Of a DNA stretch of 64,000 nt, positions 34,619 through 44,099 are shown in pieces. The stretch's first letter is position 1. The number at the start of each line of letters is the position of its first letter. The stretch is from positions 1 through 64,000 of the forward strand of contig CALLIK010000008.1 of the NCBI GenBank assembly GCA_938009235.1. The letters are read 5' to 3'. Position numbers and translations under genes: made by a program. Below the pieces are notes generated by a model, which was not told the DNA's origin, made no database searches, and worked only from the letters and a program-made list of their open reading frames with translations. Source of the stretch: an uncultured Caulobacterales bacterium (lineage in GTDB: Bacteria; Pseudomonadota; Alphaproteobacteria; Caulobacterales; Maricaulaceae).

Positions 34619-35980
34619 ATGACCAAAACAGCCCCCACTTCAAAAAATGCCCTAATATTCGTTTTAATCACGGTGATGATCAATTCGATTGGCTTCGGGA
34701 TTATGGTGCCTGTTTTGCCCAATCTGATCAAAGAACTCACGGGTTTAGAAAACAGCCAAGCCGTCTGGCATAGTGGATACCTTACGCTGACATTTGCATT
34801 TCTTCAGTTCATCTGCATGCCCATTGTTGGAGGCTTGTCTGACCGTTTTGGACGGCGGCCAATCATGTTGTTTTCATTGGCAGGACTGGCGTTAGATTAT
34901 TTCATTATCGCCCTTGCTCCAACAATTTTATGGCTTTACCTCGGCCGCGCTTTCTCAGGTATGTTTGGGGCCACCTTCTCAACGGCAAACGCCTATGTCG
35001 CAGATGTAAGTCCACCAGAGAAACGCGCCCAAAATTTTGGACTTATCGGTGCAAGTTTTGGCGTCGGGTTTCTACTAGGGCCTGTTATTGGCGGCATATT
35101 AGGAGAATATGGAACCCGTATTCCATTCTACGCGGCAGGCGTAATCTCTGTCATCAATGTGATTTACGGTGTCTTCTTTCTCCCTGAAACATTGTCAAAA
35201 TCAAAACGACGACCTTTTTCTATCCTGCGCTCAAACCCTATAGGTTCATTGGTTAGCTTAGGCCGAATTAAGGGCGTGAAGGGACTGATTTTCGTGATGT
35301 TTGTTCTCGCAACGGCACATACCGTTTACCCAACAACATACACATTTTCCACAATGGAAGGCTTAGGCTGGACCTCAGGGGATGTCGGATTTTCCTTAGG
35401 TGCCTTTGCTGTTGCCAGCATGATAGTTCAGGGCGGGTTGATCAGAGTCATTATTCCCAAAATAGGCCTCTTCTGGGCAGGACTCATTGGTGTTGGCTCC
35501 GCCATCATTGGATACACAATGATGGGCAGCGCAAATGCTGGCTGGATTATCTATGCCGCAGGGCCGTTTGTAGCGCTGGCGGGGCTCTATGGCCCTGCAC
35601 TGACCAATATGATGAGCAGTCGCGTGTCAGAAAGCGAACAGGGTGAATTACAGGGCGCAATTGGCGCAGCTCAAGGCCTCGCGCTTTTAGCAGGACCTCT
35701 CGCTATGACTGGAATTTTCTCGACATTCGGAGACACCGCCAATCGAGCGGCCCGTCAAATGCAGGGCTTCCCTGAGAACATTCACGGCATAGTAAAATAT
35801 CTAACGGGTCAAATTGGTATTCCTTATATACCTGGATCACCTTTTTTACTCGCAGCAGGCTTGTCCGTACTCGCGTTCGTAACCTTCCTGTCGGTCACAA
35901 ATAAATCCGATCGTGATGCGCGTTATGAACCAGACAACATGCCTACAGATGAGGACGTTACGGTTCAGCCCGAAGTGTAA
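34619..35980 (+). CDS. MFS efflux transporter, TetA-like
   Basis: A 453-residue inner-membrane protein with about 12 transmembrane segments. Motif A is [11 protein letters not shown] between helices 2 and 3; motif C-like [16 protein letters not shown] in helix 5 marks a drug:H+ antiporter. It resembles the TCR/Tet group, but substrate is unknown and no adjacent TetR gene is present. TTAGG lies 8 bases before the ATG. Its last 23 bases overlap the convergent metallophosphoesterase gene. Confidence 0.9.
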   Translation: MTKTAPTSKNALIFVLITVMINSIGFGIMVPVLPNLIKELTGLENSQAVWHSGYLTLTFAFLQFICMPIVGGLSDRFGRRPIMLFSLAGLALDYFIIALAPTILWLYLGRAFSGMFGATFSTANAYVADVSPPEKRAQNFGLIGASFGVGFLLGPVIGGILGEYGTRIPFYAAGVISVINVIYGVFFLPETLSKSKRRPFSILRSNPIGSLVSLGRIKGVKGLIFVMFVLATAHTVYPTTYTFSTMEGLGWTSGDVGFSLGAFAVASMIVQGGLIRVIIPKIGLFWAGLIGVGSAIIGYTMMGSANAGWIIYAAGPFVALAGLYGPALTNMMSSRVSESEQGELQGAIGAAQGLALLAGPLAMTGIFSTFGDTANRAARQMQGFPENIHGIVKYLTGQIGIPYIPGSPFLLAAGLSVLAFVTFLSVTNKSDRDARYEPDNMPTDEDVTVQPEV

Positions 35981-36788
35981 TTACGACAATTTCAGGGGGC
36001 GCGCGAAAACGAACAGGTAATATGGACGTTCCGACCCCTGCACTTACAAATACATCAACACTTCCAAGTTTCGAAAACCCGTAGCTATGCTCTGGACCAA
36101 GCGAGGTTGAATTCACACGTCGGCCGTAAAACGGTAGGTTCACCTGCCCACCATGAGTGTGACCTGCCACAGCCAAAATAGTGTCACTACGAAAGCTCTC
36201 CCAAGCTTGGGGTGAATGGGTGAAGACCAATGGCGGTAAATTAGATGGGCAGACATCAAAGCTTGTTCGGTCTGGTTCCGACGTTTGATAATCGGCCAAG
36301 CCAACTAAGCATATTTGATCGAGTAAATAAGCTTCATTCTCAAGAACTGTAACGTCTACTTTCTCAAGCAATGCCCTCACTTTAGATTTGTTCCACCATG
36401 TATCGTGATTTCCAATCGTCGCAAAACCTGGAGCTTCCAACCCTTCGAAATAAGTAAATCCTTCAGCTATTGTGAGGTTGAATTTATTCGACCTGTTTTC
36501 CGACGGGTCATGCCCAGAGATAAAATCACCAGGCAATAGTACAAAATCTGGCTTAAGCGCGTTCATATTCTCTACGAGTATTTCAACGCGTTCAGGCGGC
36601 ACGTGCAAACCACCGACATGAATATCTGTGATTAACCCGATGCGTATTGGCGGGCCTTTATATTTAGCTGACACAAACTCGACTTGCCGAATTTTCAGCA
36701 TTTTAGGCTCTATAAAAAGACCGTAGCAAAAACACGCGAAGCAAACCAATGAGATCAGACCGAGGGTTTTCCAAATAGTGCGTTTCAT
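35958..36788 (-). CDS. Membrane-anchored metallophosphoesterase (YkuE-like)
   Basis: A 276-residue calcineurin-fold phosphoesterase. The N-terminus has one transmembrane segment (about 5-27), placing the enzyme outside the cytoplasm. All metal motifs are visible: LITDIHVGG, LLPGDF, IGNHD, and GHTHGGQ. YkuE-like members act on phospholipid headgroups or lipid intermediates; here the substrate is unknown. I chose ATG 36788, 10 bases after the MOSC gene stop, because a start further up would overlap that gene and push the membrane segment inward. Probably co-transcribed with the MOSC gene. Confidence 0.88.
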   Translation of the reverse strand: MKRTIWKTLGLISLVCFACFCYGLFIEPKMLKIRQVEFVSAKYKGPPIRIGLITDIHVGGLHVPPERVEILVENMNALKPDFVLLPGDFISGHDPSENRSNKFNLTIAEGFTYFEGLEAPGFATIGNHDTWWNKSKVRALLEKVDVTVLENEAYLLDQICLVGLADYQTSEPDRTSFDVCPSNLPPLVFTHSPQAWESFRSDTILAVAGHTHGGQVNLPFYGRRVNSTSLGPEHSYGFSKLGSVDVFVSAGVGTSILPVRFRAPPEIVVITLRAEP

Positions 36789-36798
36789 GACGGTGTTC

Positions 36799-37341
36799 TC
36801 ATACGGGTTTGAGGCGTTGATGTAGCGTTTCAGGGACAAGAACGTGAATGGGGTCACCTGCGCAGATTTCTCCACCATTTAGGACGATCCCCATGACGCC
36901 AGATTGCGGAAAAATGGTCCCGTCATCATATCTAGATATACAGGCCTTCATCAACCCAATCGCAACTTTGTTCAAATGTTTACAGGGATTTCGTAGTCCC
37001 GTTATTTCGATAACGGCCTCACCAATTTTCAGGTGCGTTCCACGAGGCATAGATAAAATATCCAAATTCCGTGTTGTAATATTTTCTCCCATCTGGCCCG
37101 GAAATACCTTCATGCCCAAAATAGCCATTTGGTCAAAGAGCTCTGAATGCATGAGGTGGACTTGCCTTAGATTTGGTGCATCAGGGTTACGGCGTTTATC
37201 ATAACGGTGCTGAATTATTTTGCCTGCATGAGCATCGCCCTCAACGCCCCACCCCTCAATCAACGTTATACTCGGTTGAATGGGTTTGATGACATTGTGG
37301 ACCGTATCTGAAGCGACAGCGATTACGATTGGGTGGGTCAT
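36799..37341 (-). CDS. MOSC-domain protein
   Basis: A 180-residue protein that is essentially one MOSC domain, related to the C-terminal part of molybdenum-cofactor sulfurases and to YiiM. The conserved Cys lies in GLRNPCKHLN (about residue 120); GVEGDAHAG and QVHLMHSEL are also family features. Such proteins likely move sulfur or handle molybdenum cofactor. No other Mo-cofactor gene is near. A terminator separates it from the atp operon upstream. Confidence 0.9.
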   Translation of the reverse strand: MTHPIVIAVASDTVHNVIKPIQPSITLIEGWGVEGDAHAGKIIQHRYDKRRNPDAPNLRQVHLMHSELFDQMAILGMKVFPGQMGENITTRNLDILSMPRGTHLKIGEAVIEITGLRNPCKHLNKVAIGLMKACISRYDDGTIFPQSGVMGIVLNGGEICAGDPIHVLVPETLHQRLKPV

Positions 37342-37379
37342 GTTTCAGGTCTAACGTTCAAACCCTATAACTCACAAGC

Positions 37380-37416
37380 AAAAAGGCCCCTCACCGTGAA
37401 GTGAGAGGCCTTTTTT
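37380..37416. terminator. Bidirectional terminator after the atp operon
   Basis: Stem GGCC(C)CTCAC with GTGAG(A)GGCC (37385-37394 with 37401-37410, one mismatch), flanked by AAAAA on the left and TTTTTT on the right. For the minus-strand atp operon, which ends at 37438, the A-run reads as the T-tract. Confidence 0.88.
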
Positions 37417-37437
37417 GAATAAATAATCAATGGTTGA

Positions 37438-37827
37438 CTAAGCCGCAAGAACCGCGCGTAGACCCTCTAGGTTTTGCCGCGCGACCACTGCAGCATCACC
37501 ATTCAGGTTTTCAAGGTTAGCTTCAACTGAAGCAATCTGCGTTTCTATGTCTGAACGATCCAAGGACTCAAGAGCCACAGCGCGTTCCGCGAGAATTGTA
37601 AGACCAGTCGGCATCACGTCCGCGAAACCACCCTGAACAAAAAACTTAGTTTCAGTACCATCAAGATAGACTGTGATCGCACCTGTTCGAATAGCTGCCA
37701 TAAGCGGGCTATGGTTAGGAAATACACCAAAATCGCCTTCTGCACCTGGAATGTCGACTTGATCGACTTCACCAGAATAAAGCTCACGCTCAGGCGAGAC
37801 GAGAGAAAAATTGAGTTTATCAGCCAT
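37438..37827 (-). CDS. atpC: ATP synthase F1 subunit epsilon
   Basis: A 129-residue subunit of the F1 rotor stalk. The N-terminal beta domain is recognisable (LNFSLVSPERELYSGEVDQVDIPGAEGDFGVFPNHSPL cut here into its key pieces LVSPERE, GAEGDFGV and NHSPLM); a short helical C-terminus follows. AGGAG sits inside the end of the preceding small gene, 7 bases before the ATG, and only one base separates that gene's stop from this start. Confidence 0.95.
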   Translation of the reverse strand: MADKLNFSLVSPERELYSGEVDQVDIPGAEGDFGVFPNHSPLMAAIRTGAITVYLDGTETKFFVQGGFADVMPTGLTILAERAVALESLDRSDIETQIASVEANLENLNGDAAVVARQNLEGLRAVLAA

Positions 37828-37828
37828 G

Positions 37829-38008
37829 CTAGGCTCCTATTGCCTCATCAAAAGCTATAACGGCTTTTTCGAATTTGTCCCGACATCCCGGATTACAAAA
37901 ACCGACGACCTTACCCTTATAAAGGGTGAGACTGTCTTCCGATACGGCTTTGCCAGACCAAGGACACACAGCATTTGTGCAATCTTTGATATCCAGCCTT
38001 TTAGTCAA
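37829..38008 (-). CDS. Small four-cysteine (YHS/TRASH-like) protein inside the atp operon
   Basis: A 59-codon gene that fills the space between atpD and atpC exactly: its TTG start (38008) directly follows the atpD stop TAG, and its own TAG is one base from the atpC ATG. The product has Cys 10 and 15 (DCTNAVCPWSGKAVS) and Cys 38 and 42 (GKVVGFCNPGCRDKFEKAV). The FCxxxC-xxKF pattern after an earlier CPxxGK segment resembles YHS/TRASH metal-binding domains. TTG has no clear SD, so it probably relies on coupling to atpD. The opposite strand also has an open frame here, but it lacks such features. A zinc or copper site, redox sensing or assembly aid are guesses. Confidence 0.75.
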   Translation of the reverse strand: MTKRLDIKDCTNAVCPWSGKAVSEDSLTLYKGKVVGFCNPGCRDKFEKAVIAFDEAIGA

Positions 38009-39511
<1,503 letters not shown>

Positions 39512-39552
39512 CTAGCCTCTTAATTCGTTTGCGCTTTCACGCAGGTGTAGTC

Positions 39553-40449
39553 TTACAGCGCTTCAGCGCCTGAAATAATTTCGATAAGTTCAGACGTAAT
39601 CCGAGCCTGACGCGTCCGGTTAAATGTCAACGTTAGTTTATCGATCATGTCACCCGCATTTCGAGTGGCATTATCCATTGCAGTCATTTTAGACCCCATT
39701 TCACCAGCTTGATTTTCCAATAAAGCCGTGAAAATTTGAGTGTTAATATTACGAGGTAGCAAGACGCGCAGGATACCTGCTTCATCTGGCTCATATGTGT
39801 AAATTGCACCGTCAAGATCTTGCGTATCGCCTGCTTCTGAAACATCGCCCATGCCATCTATGGCTGGGATTAGTGTTTTCGTAACAGCTTCCTGCGTCAT
39901 CACATTAATGAAATTCGAGAAAATCAGTGTACAGACATCAAATTCACCTGCTTCAAACATCGCAGTAATTTTCTGGCCTATGTTTTGCGCAATACCTGCG
40001 TGAAGCTTTCGCTCTTCTTTGAGAGAAATATATTCAACGATATTTTCGTCATAAAGACGATTGAGCTGATCATAGCCCTTCTTACCTATAATGAAGAGTT
40101 TGACTGTTTTCCCAGCACGTTCCAACGCAATGATTTCCTCGCGCGCCTTACGTACAATATTGGTATTGAATCCGCCGCACAAACCGCGGTCAGCAGAGGC
40201 AACAACAAGAAGAACAGTGTCAGACTTACCATTGCCAACAAGTAGCTCTGGTCCACCAACTGTACTCGCCATAGAGGCGGCCAAGTTACCAATTATTGAT
40301 GCCAAACGATCCGAATACGGCCGTGAAGACTCAGCCGCATCCTGCGCTTTACGCAGTTTCGCAGCCGCAACCATTTGCATAGCACGTGTGATCTTCTGCG
40401 TATTTTTAACGCTTGAGATCCGGTTTTTGAGCTCTTTAAGAGAGGCCAT
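39553..40449 (-). CDS. atpG: ATP synthase F1 subunit gamma
   Basis: A 298-residue central shaft subunit: N-terminal helix LKELKNRISSVKNTQKITRAM and C-terminal helix ending NRTRQARITSELIEIISGAEAL, both typical. The middle carries SADRGLCGGFN. Usual position between atpA and atpD. Confidence 0.97.
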   Translation of the reverse strand: MASLKELKNRISSVKNTQKITRAMQMVAAAKLRKAQDAAESSRPYSDRLASIIGNLAASMASTVGGPELLVGNGKSDTVLLVVASADRGLCGGFNTNIVRKAREEIIALERAGKTVKLFIIGKKGYDQLNRLYDENIVEYISLKEERKLHAGIAQNIGQKITAMFEAGEFDVCTLIFSNFINVMTQEAVTKTLIPAIDGMGDVSEAGDTQDLDGAIYTYEPDEAGILRVLLPRNINTQIFTALLENQAGEMGSKMTAMDNATRNAGDMIDKLTLTFNRTRQARITSELIEIISGAEAL

Positions 40450-40460
40450 CGAAACTACCT

Positions 40461-41993
40461 TTAAGCGGCGAAGTTATCCGTGAAGGATTTCAGCACGTCT
40501 TTGATCTTTTGTTCGATCTCATCCGTAAGCTTCTTACCTGTCGCGATATCGGACAATAGAGCTTTCTGATCACCACGAAGATGCGCTAGCAGCTGCGTTT
40601 CATATTTCTGGACATCACCAACTGCGATACCATCAACATAACCACGCGTACCTGCATAAAGCACGACGACTTGCTCTTCCACTTGAAGCGGAGAGAATTG
40701 AGGTTGCTTAAGAAGCTCTGTAAGACGTTCACCACGAGCCAACAAAGCCTGTGTCGACGCATCAAGATCTGAGCCGAACTGCGCAAAGGCAGCCATTTCA
40801 CGATACTGAGCCAACTCACCCTTAATCGGACCCGCCACCTGTTTCATCGCTTTAATTTGCGCTGCAGAACCCACACGGGACACGGACAAACCAACGTTCA
40901 ACGCAGGACGGATACCTTGGAAGAAGAGATCTGTTTCAAGGAAAATTTGACCATCTGTAATCGAAATCACGTTGGTCGGGATAAACGCCGAAACGTCGTT
41001 ACCTTGAGTTTCAATGATCGGTAGAGCCGTCAAGGAGCCGCCGCCATTAGCTTCGTTCAACTTAGCAGAACGCTCAAGCAAACGGGAATGAAGATAGAAT
41101 ACATCACCAGGGTAAGCTTCGCGTCCCGGAGGACGACGTAGCAAGAGAGACATCTGACGATACGCAACAGCTTGCTTGGAAAGATCATCATAAATAATCA
41201 AGCCGTGCATGCCGTTGTCACGGAAATATTCACCCATTGCACAACCCGCGAATGGCGCGATGTACTGAAGAGGAGCTGGTTCAGACGCAGAAGCAACAAC
41301 AATAATGGAGTAATCCATTGCGCCGTTTTCTTCGAGTGTCTTAACAAGAGACGCTACAGTCGAACGTTTCTGACCAATCACAACATAGATACAGTATAGT
41401 TTGTCGTTCTCACGATCATCGTCGAACGCAGCTTTCTGGTTCAAAATCGCATCAACAGCTACGGCTGTTTTACCTGTTTGGCGGTCACCAATGATCAACT
41501 CACGTTGGCCACGGCCAACTGGGATCAGAGCATCAATCGCTTTAATACCAGTCTGCACTGGCTCATGAACACCTTGGCGAGGCATAATGCCTGGCGCTTT
41601 GACGTCAACGCGGCGGCGCTCTGTGGATTCGATTGGGCCCTTGCCGTCAATTGGCTCACCCAATGGGTTCACGACACGACCAAGAAGACCTTTACCTACT
41701 GGAACGTCAACGATTTCACCGAGACGCTTAACTGTATCGCCTTCTTTAATACCGCGGTCATCACCAAAGATAACGACACCGACATTATCGGTTTCGAGGT
41801 TAAGGGCCATGCCCTTAATCCCACCAGGGAATTCGACCATTTCGCCGGCACGGACATTGTCCAAACCATAGATACGGGCGATACCATCACCAACGGACAG
41901 AACCTGTCCGACGTCGGAAACCTTGGCTTCTTTGCCAAAGCCTTTAATTTGTTGCTTGAGGATCGTTGAGATCTCTGCGGCGCGAATATCCAT
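40461..41993 (-). CDS. atpA: ATP synthase F1 subunit alpha
   Basis: A 510-residue non-catalytic nucleotide-binding subunit. Walker A is [19 protein letters not shown] and the Arg finger region near [11 protein letters not shown] are present. It starts [16 protein letters not shown]. Stop and atpG start are 11 bases apart, so it is in the same operon. Confidence 0.97.
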   Translation of the reverse strand: MDIRAAEISTILKQQIKGFGKEAKVSDVGQVLSVGDGIARIYGLDNVRAGEMVEFPGGIKGMALNLETDNVGVVIFGDDRGIKEGDTVKRLGEIVDVPVGKGLLGRVVNPLGEPIDGKGPIESTERRRVDVKAPGIMPRQGVHEPVQTGIKAIDALIPVGRGQRELIIGDRQTGKTAVAVDAILNQKAAFDDDRENDKLYCIYVVIGQKRSTVASLVKTLEENGAMDYSIIVVASASEPAPLQYIAPFAGCAMGEYFRDNGMHGLIIYDDLSKQAVAYRQMSLLLRRPPGREAYPGDVFYLHSRLLERSAKLNEANGGGSLTALPIIETQGNDVSAFIPTNVISITDGQIFLETDLFFQGIRPALNVGLSVSRVGSAAQIKAMKQVAGPIKGELAQYREMAAFAQFGSDLDASTQALLARGERLTELLKQPQFSPLQVEEQVVVLYAGTRGYVDGIAVGDVQKYETQLLAHLRGDQKALLSDIATGKKLTDEIEQKIKDVLKSFTDNFAA

Positions 41994-42008
41994 AACTAAC
42001 GGATCCTC

Positions 42009-42566
42009 TTATGTTTCTTTGAGGGCGAGACGGAGGTCCTCAAGTTTTGTCTTGAGGGAGCTGTCGTAAAGTCGAGACCCAATCCGCACGACGAAACCGC
42101 CGAGTAAGTCAGGATCAACCGATGTTTCAACATCGACCTTGCGGCCGAGTGTTTTCTTAAGCTGCGACTTAATCGCAGTCGTTTGTGCTGCCGTTAATTG
42201 AGCGGCAGATGTAACTTTCGCGACCTGACTCCCACGGCGGCGAGCCAGCATTTCATTAAAAGCCAAAATGATTCCCGGAAGATCAGCTGCGCGGCGATTG
42301 CCTGCAACGGTTCCGATAAATTGTTGTGTCAGAGGTGAAAGTTTAGCTTTTTTAGCGACAGCTGTTAGGGCCTTAGCCTTATCCTCTGCCGTAAAAACAG
42401 GGCTTTTAGCCAAAAACTTCAAGTCTGCGCTGGCTTCATACATCTTCTTGAAAGATTTAAGGTCTTTCTCAACCCGAGGAAGCGCCTTTGCTTCTTCGGC
42501 AAGGTCGAGGAGCGCTAAGGCATAGCGCACCGGAGCTTCACCTGTGATGACGTCGGTATCGGACAA
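42009..42566 (-). CDS. atpH: ATP synthase F1 subunit delta
   Basis: A 185-residue peripheral stalk subunit with RYALALLDLAEE near the N-terminus and VDPDLLGGFVVRIGSRLYDSSLKTKLEDL near the C-terminus, both conserved. First gene of the F1 operon; the F0 genes are elsewhere, as is normal in alphaproteobacteria. Confidence 0.96.
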   Translation of the reverse strand: MSDTDVITGEAPVRYALALLDLAEEAKALPRVEKDLKSFKKMYEASADLKFLAKSPVFTAEDKAKALTAVAKKAKLSPLTQQFIGTVAGNRRAADLPGIILAFNEMLARRRGSQVAKVTSAAQLTAAQTTAIKSQLKKTLGRKVDVETSVDPDLLGGFVVRIGSRLYDSSLKTKLEDLRLALKET

Positions 42567-42910
42567 AACGGGTCAATCCTGAGCTGTAGCCGACGCGCAC
42601 AATGCTGCGTCAAAAACTGGGTTTCTATAGGCAAAGGTGACAACCTTTCCCTCAATCGCGCGGGGCATAGCAGGGAAAAATCGGCGTGCCAAGCTGAGAT
42701 TTTACCCATCTTGCAATCCCTTTCGCTTTCAAACTCCACTAACCTCAAATTCCCCTAAGGACGTACAAGCCTGAACTCTTAAATGGTTCTTTAAACTGCG
42801 CGCTAATATATAAAGACAAACCTGTAAGTCCTGGCTTTTAATACCCATAATTAAAGTGTCTAAAGGCAAGATATAGAGTTATCTAAATCAAGAAAAACGG
42901 GCGCCTAAGA
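42567..42910. promoter_or_regulatory. Divergent intergenic region between atpH and a methyltransferase gene
   Basis: No gene is visible in these 344 bases; short open frames lack SD sites. The region must carry the promoter of the atp operon (leftward) and probably one for the methyltransferase (rightward). I could not assign -35/-10 boxes with confidence; a TAAAAT on the minus strand near 42700 is one possible -10. Confidence 0.4.
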
Positions 42911-43891
42911 ATGGCTAAAACTGACGCGCAAAATTGGGATAACTACTGGCAAGGCAGAGCATCTACAGCCACGGGCAACGCTTTGATCGAGGTAGGCATT
43001 GAGGACAATCATGACCTAAACCGATTCTGGCTAGAGCACCTTGAAAGTCAGCCAAAACAAACTCAAATTATAGATCTCGCGTGCGGCGCAGGCTCAGTCT
43101 TAAAGCACGCTCTCAAACTTGGGTTGCCTAATCTGACCGGTGTAGACATTTCTTCAAACGCCCTGCGCAGTTTAACAAATAATATAAGCCACGCCTCAGC
43201 AATATGCGCCCCCGTTAAAGATACGGGTTTGAACAATCAGACATACGACTTAGCCGTCAGTCAGTTCGGAATTGAATACGCAGGAAGCCGCGAAGACCTC
43301 CTTCAAACCTTTCAGGAAATGCACCGCATTCTAAAACCCGGCGGAGACATAATTGTCGTCGCACACATTAAGGACGGCGTGGTTTATGAAGGCTGTATCG
43401 ATTCCCTCAGTCAGATTGAACTCATTGAAGAAAGCCAGTTCATCCCTGTCTCGAAAAAAATATTACAGACCCTTTACAAAGAGCCAAGCCCAACGCGCGA
43501 CAGTCAACTGCAGACGTTGATGGGAGCTTTAAATCAATCCGCATCACCTATCTCTAACTGGTTGCGCGGTTTAGACAGATCAAAAAATGTATTTGCTCGG
43601 TTTACCTACCACCTTCTTGAATCATCACATAAACTAATCACGCATCATTCCGCTTTCAGTAAAGCAGATTCATTAGAATGGCTCGAAGGCATGCAGCTGG
43701 AACTAGACGCTTATAAAGGCCGAATGACCAGCATGACACGCGCAGCTTTGGATCAGGACGATCTAGCTGCACTGATGCAGAGTTTGGCTAGTAAGGACAT
43801 AGGTCTAAATTTTTCACCACATGAAAAAATGTTCTTCGCCAACAGACAAAAACCAGCCGCTTGGGTTATTAAAGCCACCAAAAATTTATAG
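42911..43891 (+). CDS. Class I SAM-dependent methyltransferase
   Basis: A 326-residue protein. Residues about 45-160 form a Rossmann SAM-binding domain with motif I IIDLACGAGSVLK, post-I GVDISSNAL and a YDLAVSQFGIEY strand; HRILKPGGDIIVVAH is the usual motif after it. The C-terminal 150 residues are helical and not recognised. The substrate is unknown. It is the only plus-strand gene between the atp operon and priA and has a weak SD. It ends near a terminator that serves the TonB receptor on the other strand. Confidence 0.85.
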   Translation: MAKTDAQNWDNYWQGRASTATGNALIEVGIEDNHDLNRFWLEHLESQPKQTQIIDLACGAGSVLKHALKLGLPNLTGVDISSNALRSLTNNISHASAICAPVKDTGLNNQTYDLAVSQFGIEYAGSREDLLQTFQEMHRILKPGGDIIVVAHIKDGVVYEGCIDSLSQIELIEESQFIPVSKKILQTLYKEPSPTRDSQLQTLMGALNQSASPISNWLRGLDRSKNVFARFTYHLLESSHKLITHHSAFSKADSLEWLEGMQLELDAYKGRMTSMTRAALDQDDLAALMQSLASKDIGLNFSPHEKMFFANRQKPAAWVIKATKNL

Positions 43892-44047
43892 CGGCATTTA
43901 GCCGTAATAACTTAAGACACGGCCCCGTTCTAACTCCAACTTGATGTCACATAGATTGATATGAATGAAGCACTGCTGTGTCTGAATTCGAGGCAATTCC
44001 GTGTTAAATCCTTATAAATTAACGCCCTCCTTATACTTCAAAAGCCA

Positions 44048-44074
44048 AAAAAAAACCGGCCCTAAGGCCGGTTT
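44048..44074. terminator. Terminator of the TonB-dependent receptor gene
   Basis: ACCGGCC (44055-44061) and GGCCGGT (44066-44072) with a CTAA loop; eight A residues on the left give a T-run for minus-strand transcription ending after the receptor gene. On the plus strand only three T residues follow, so it mainly works leftward. Confidence 0.85.
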
Positions 44075-44099
44075 AATATCAATTTTGATTAAGTCGCTT

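Noticed and set aside
43892..44047. Possible tRNA in the gap after the methyltransferase gene
   Set aside because: No acceptor/T-arm pattern (GGTTCGAATCC-like) can be found.
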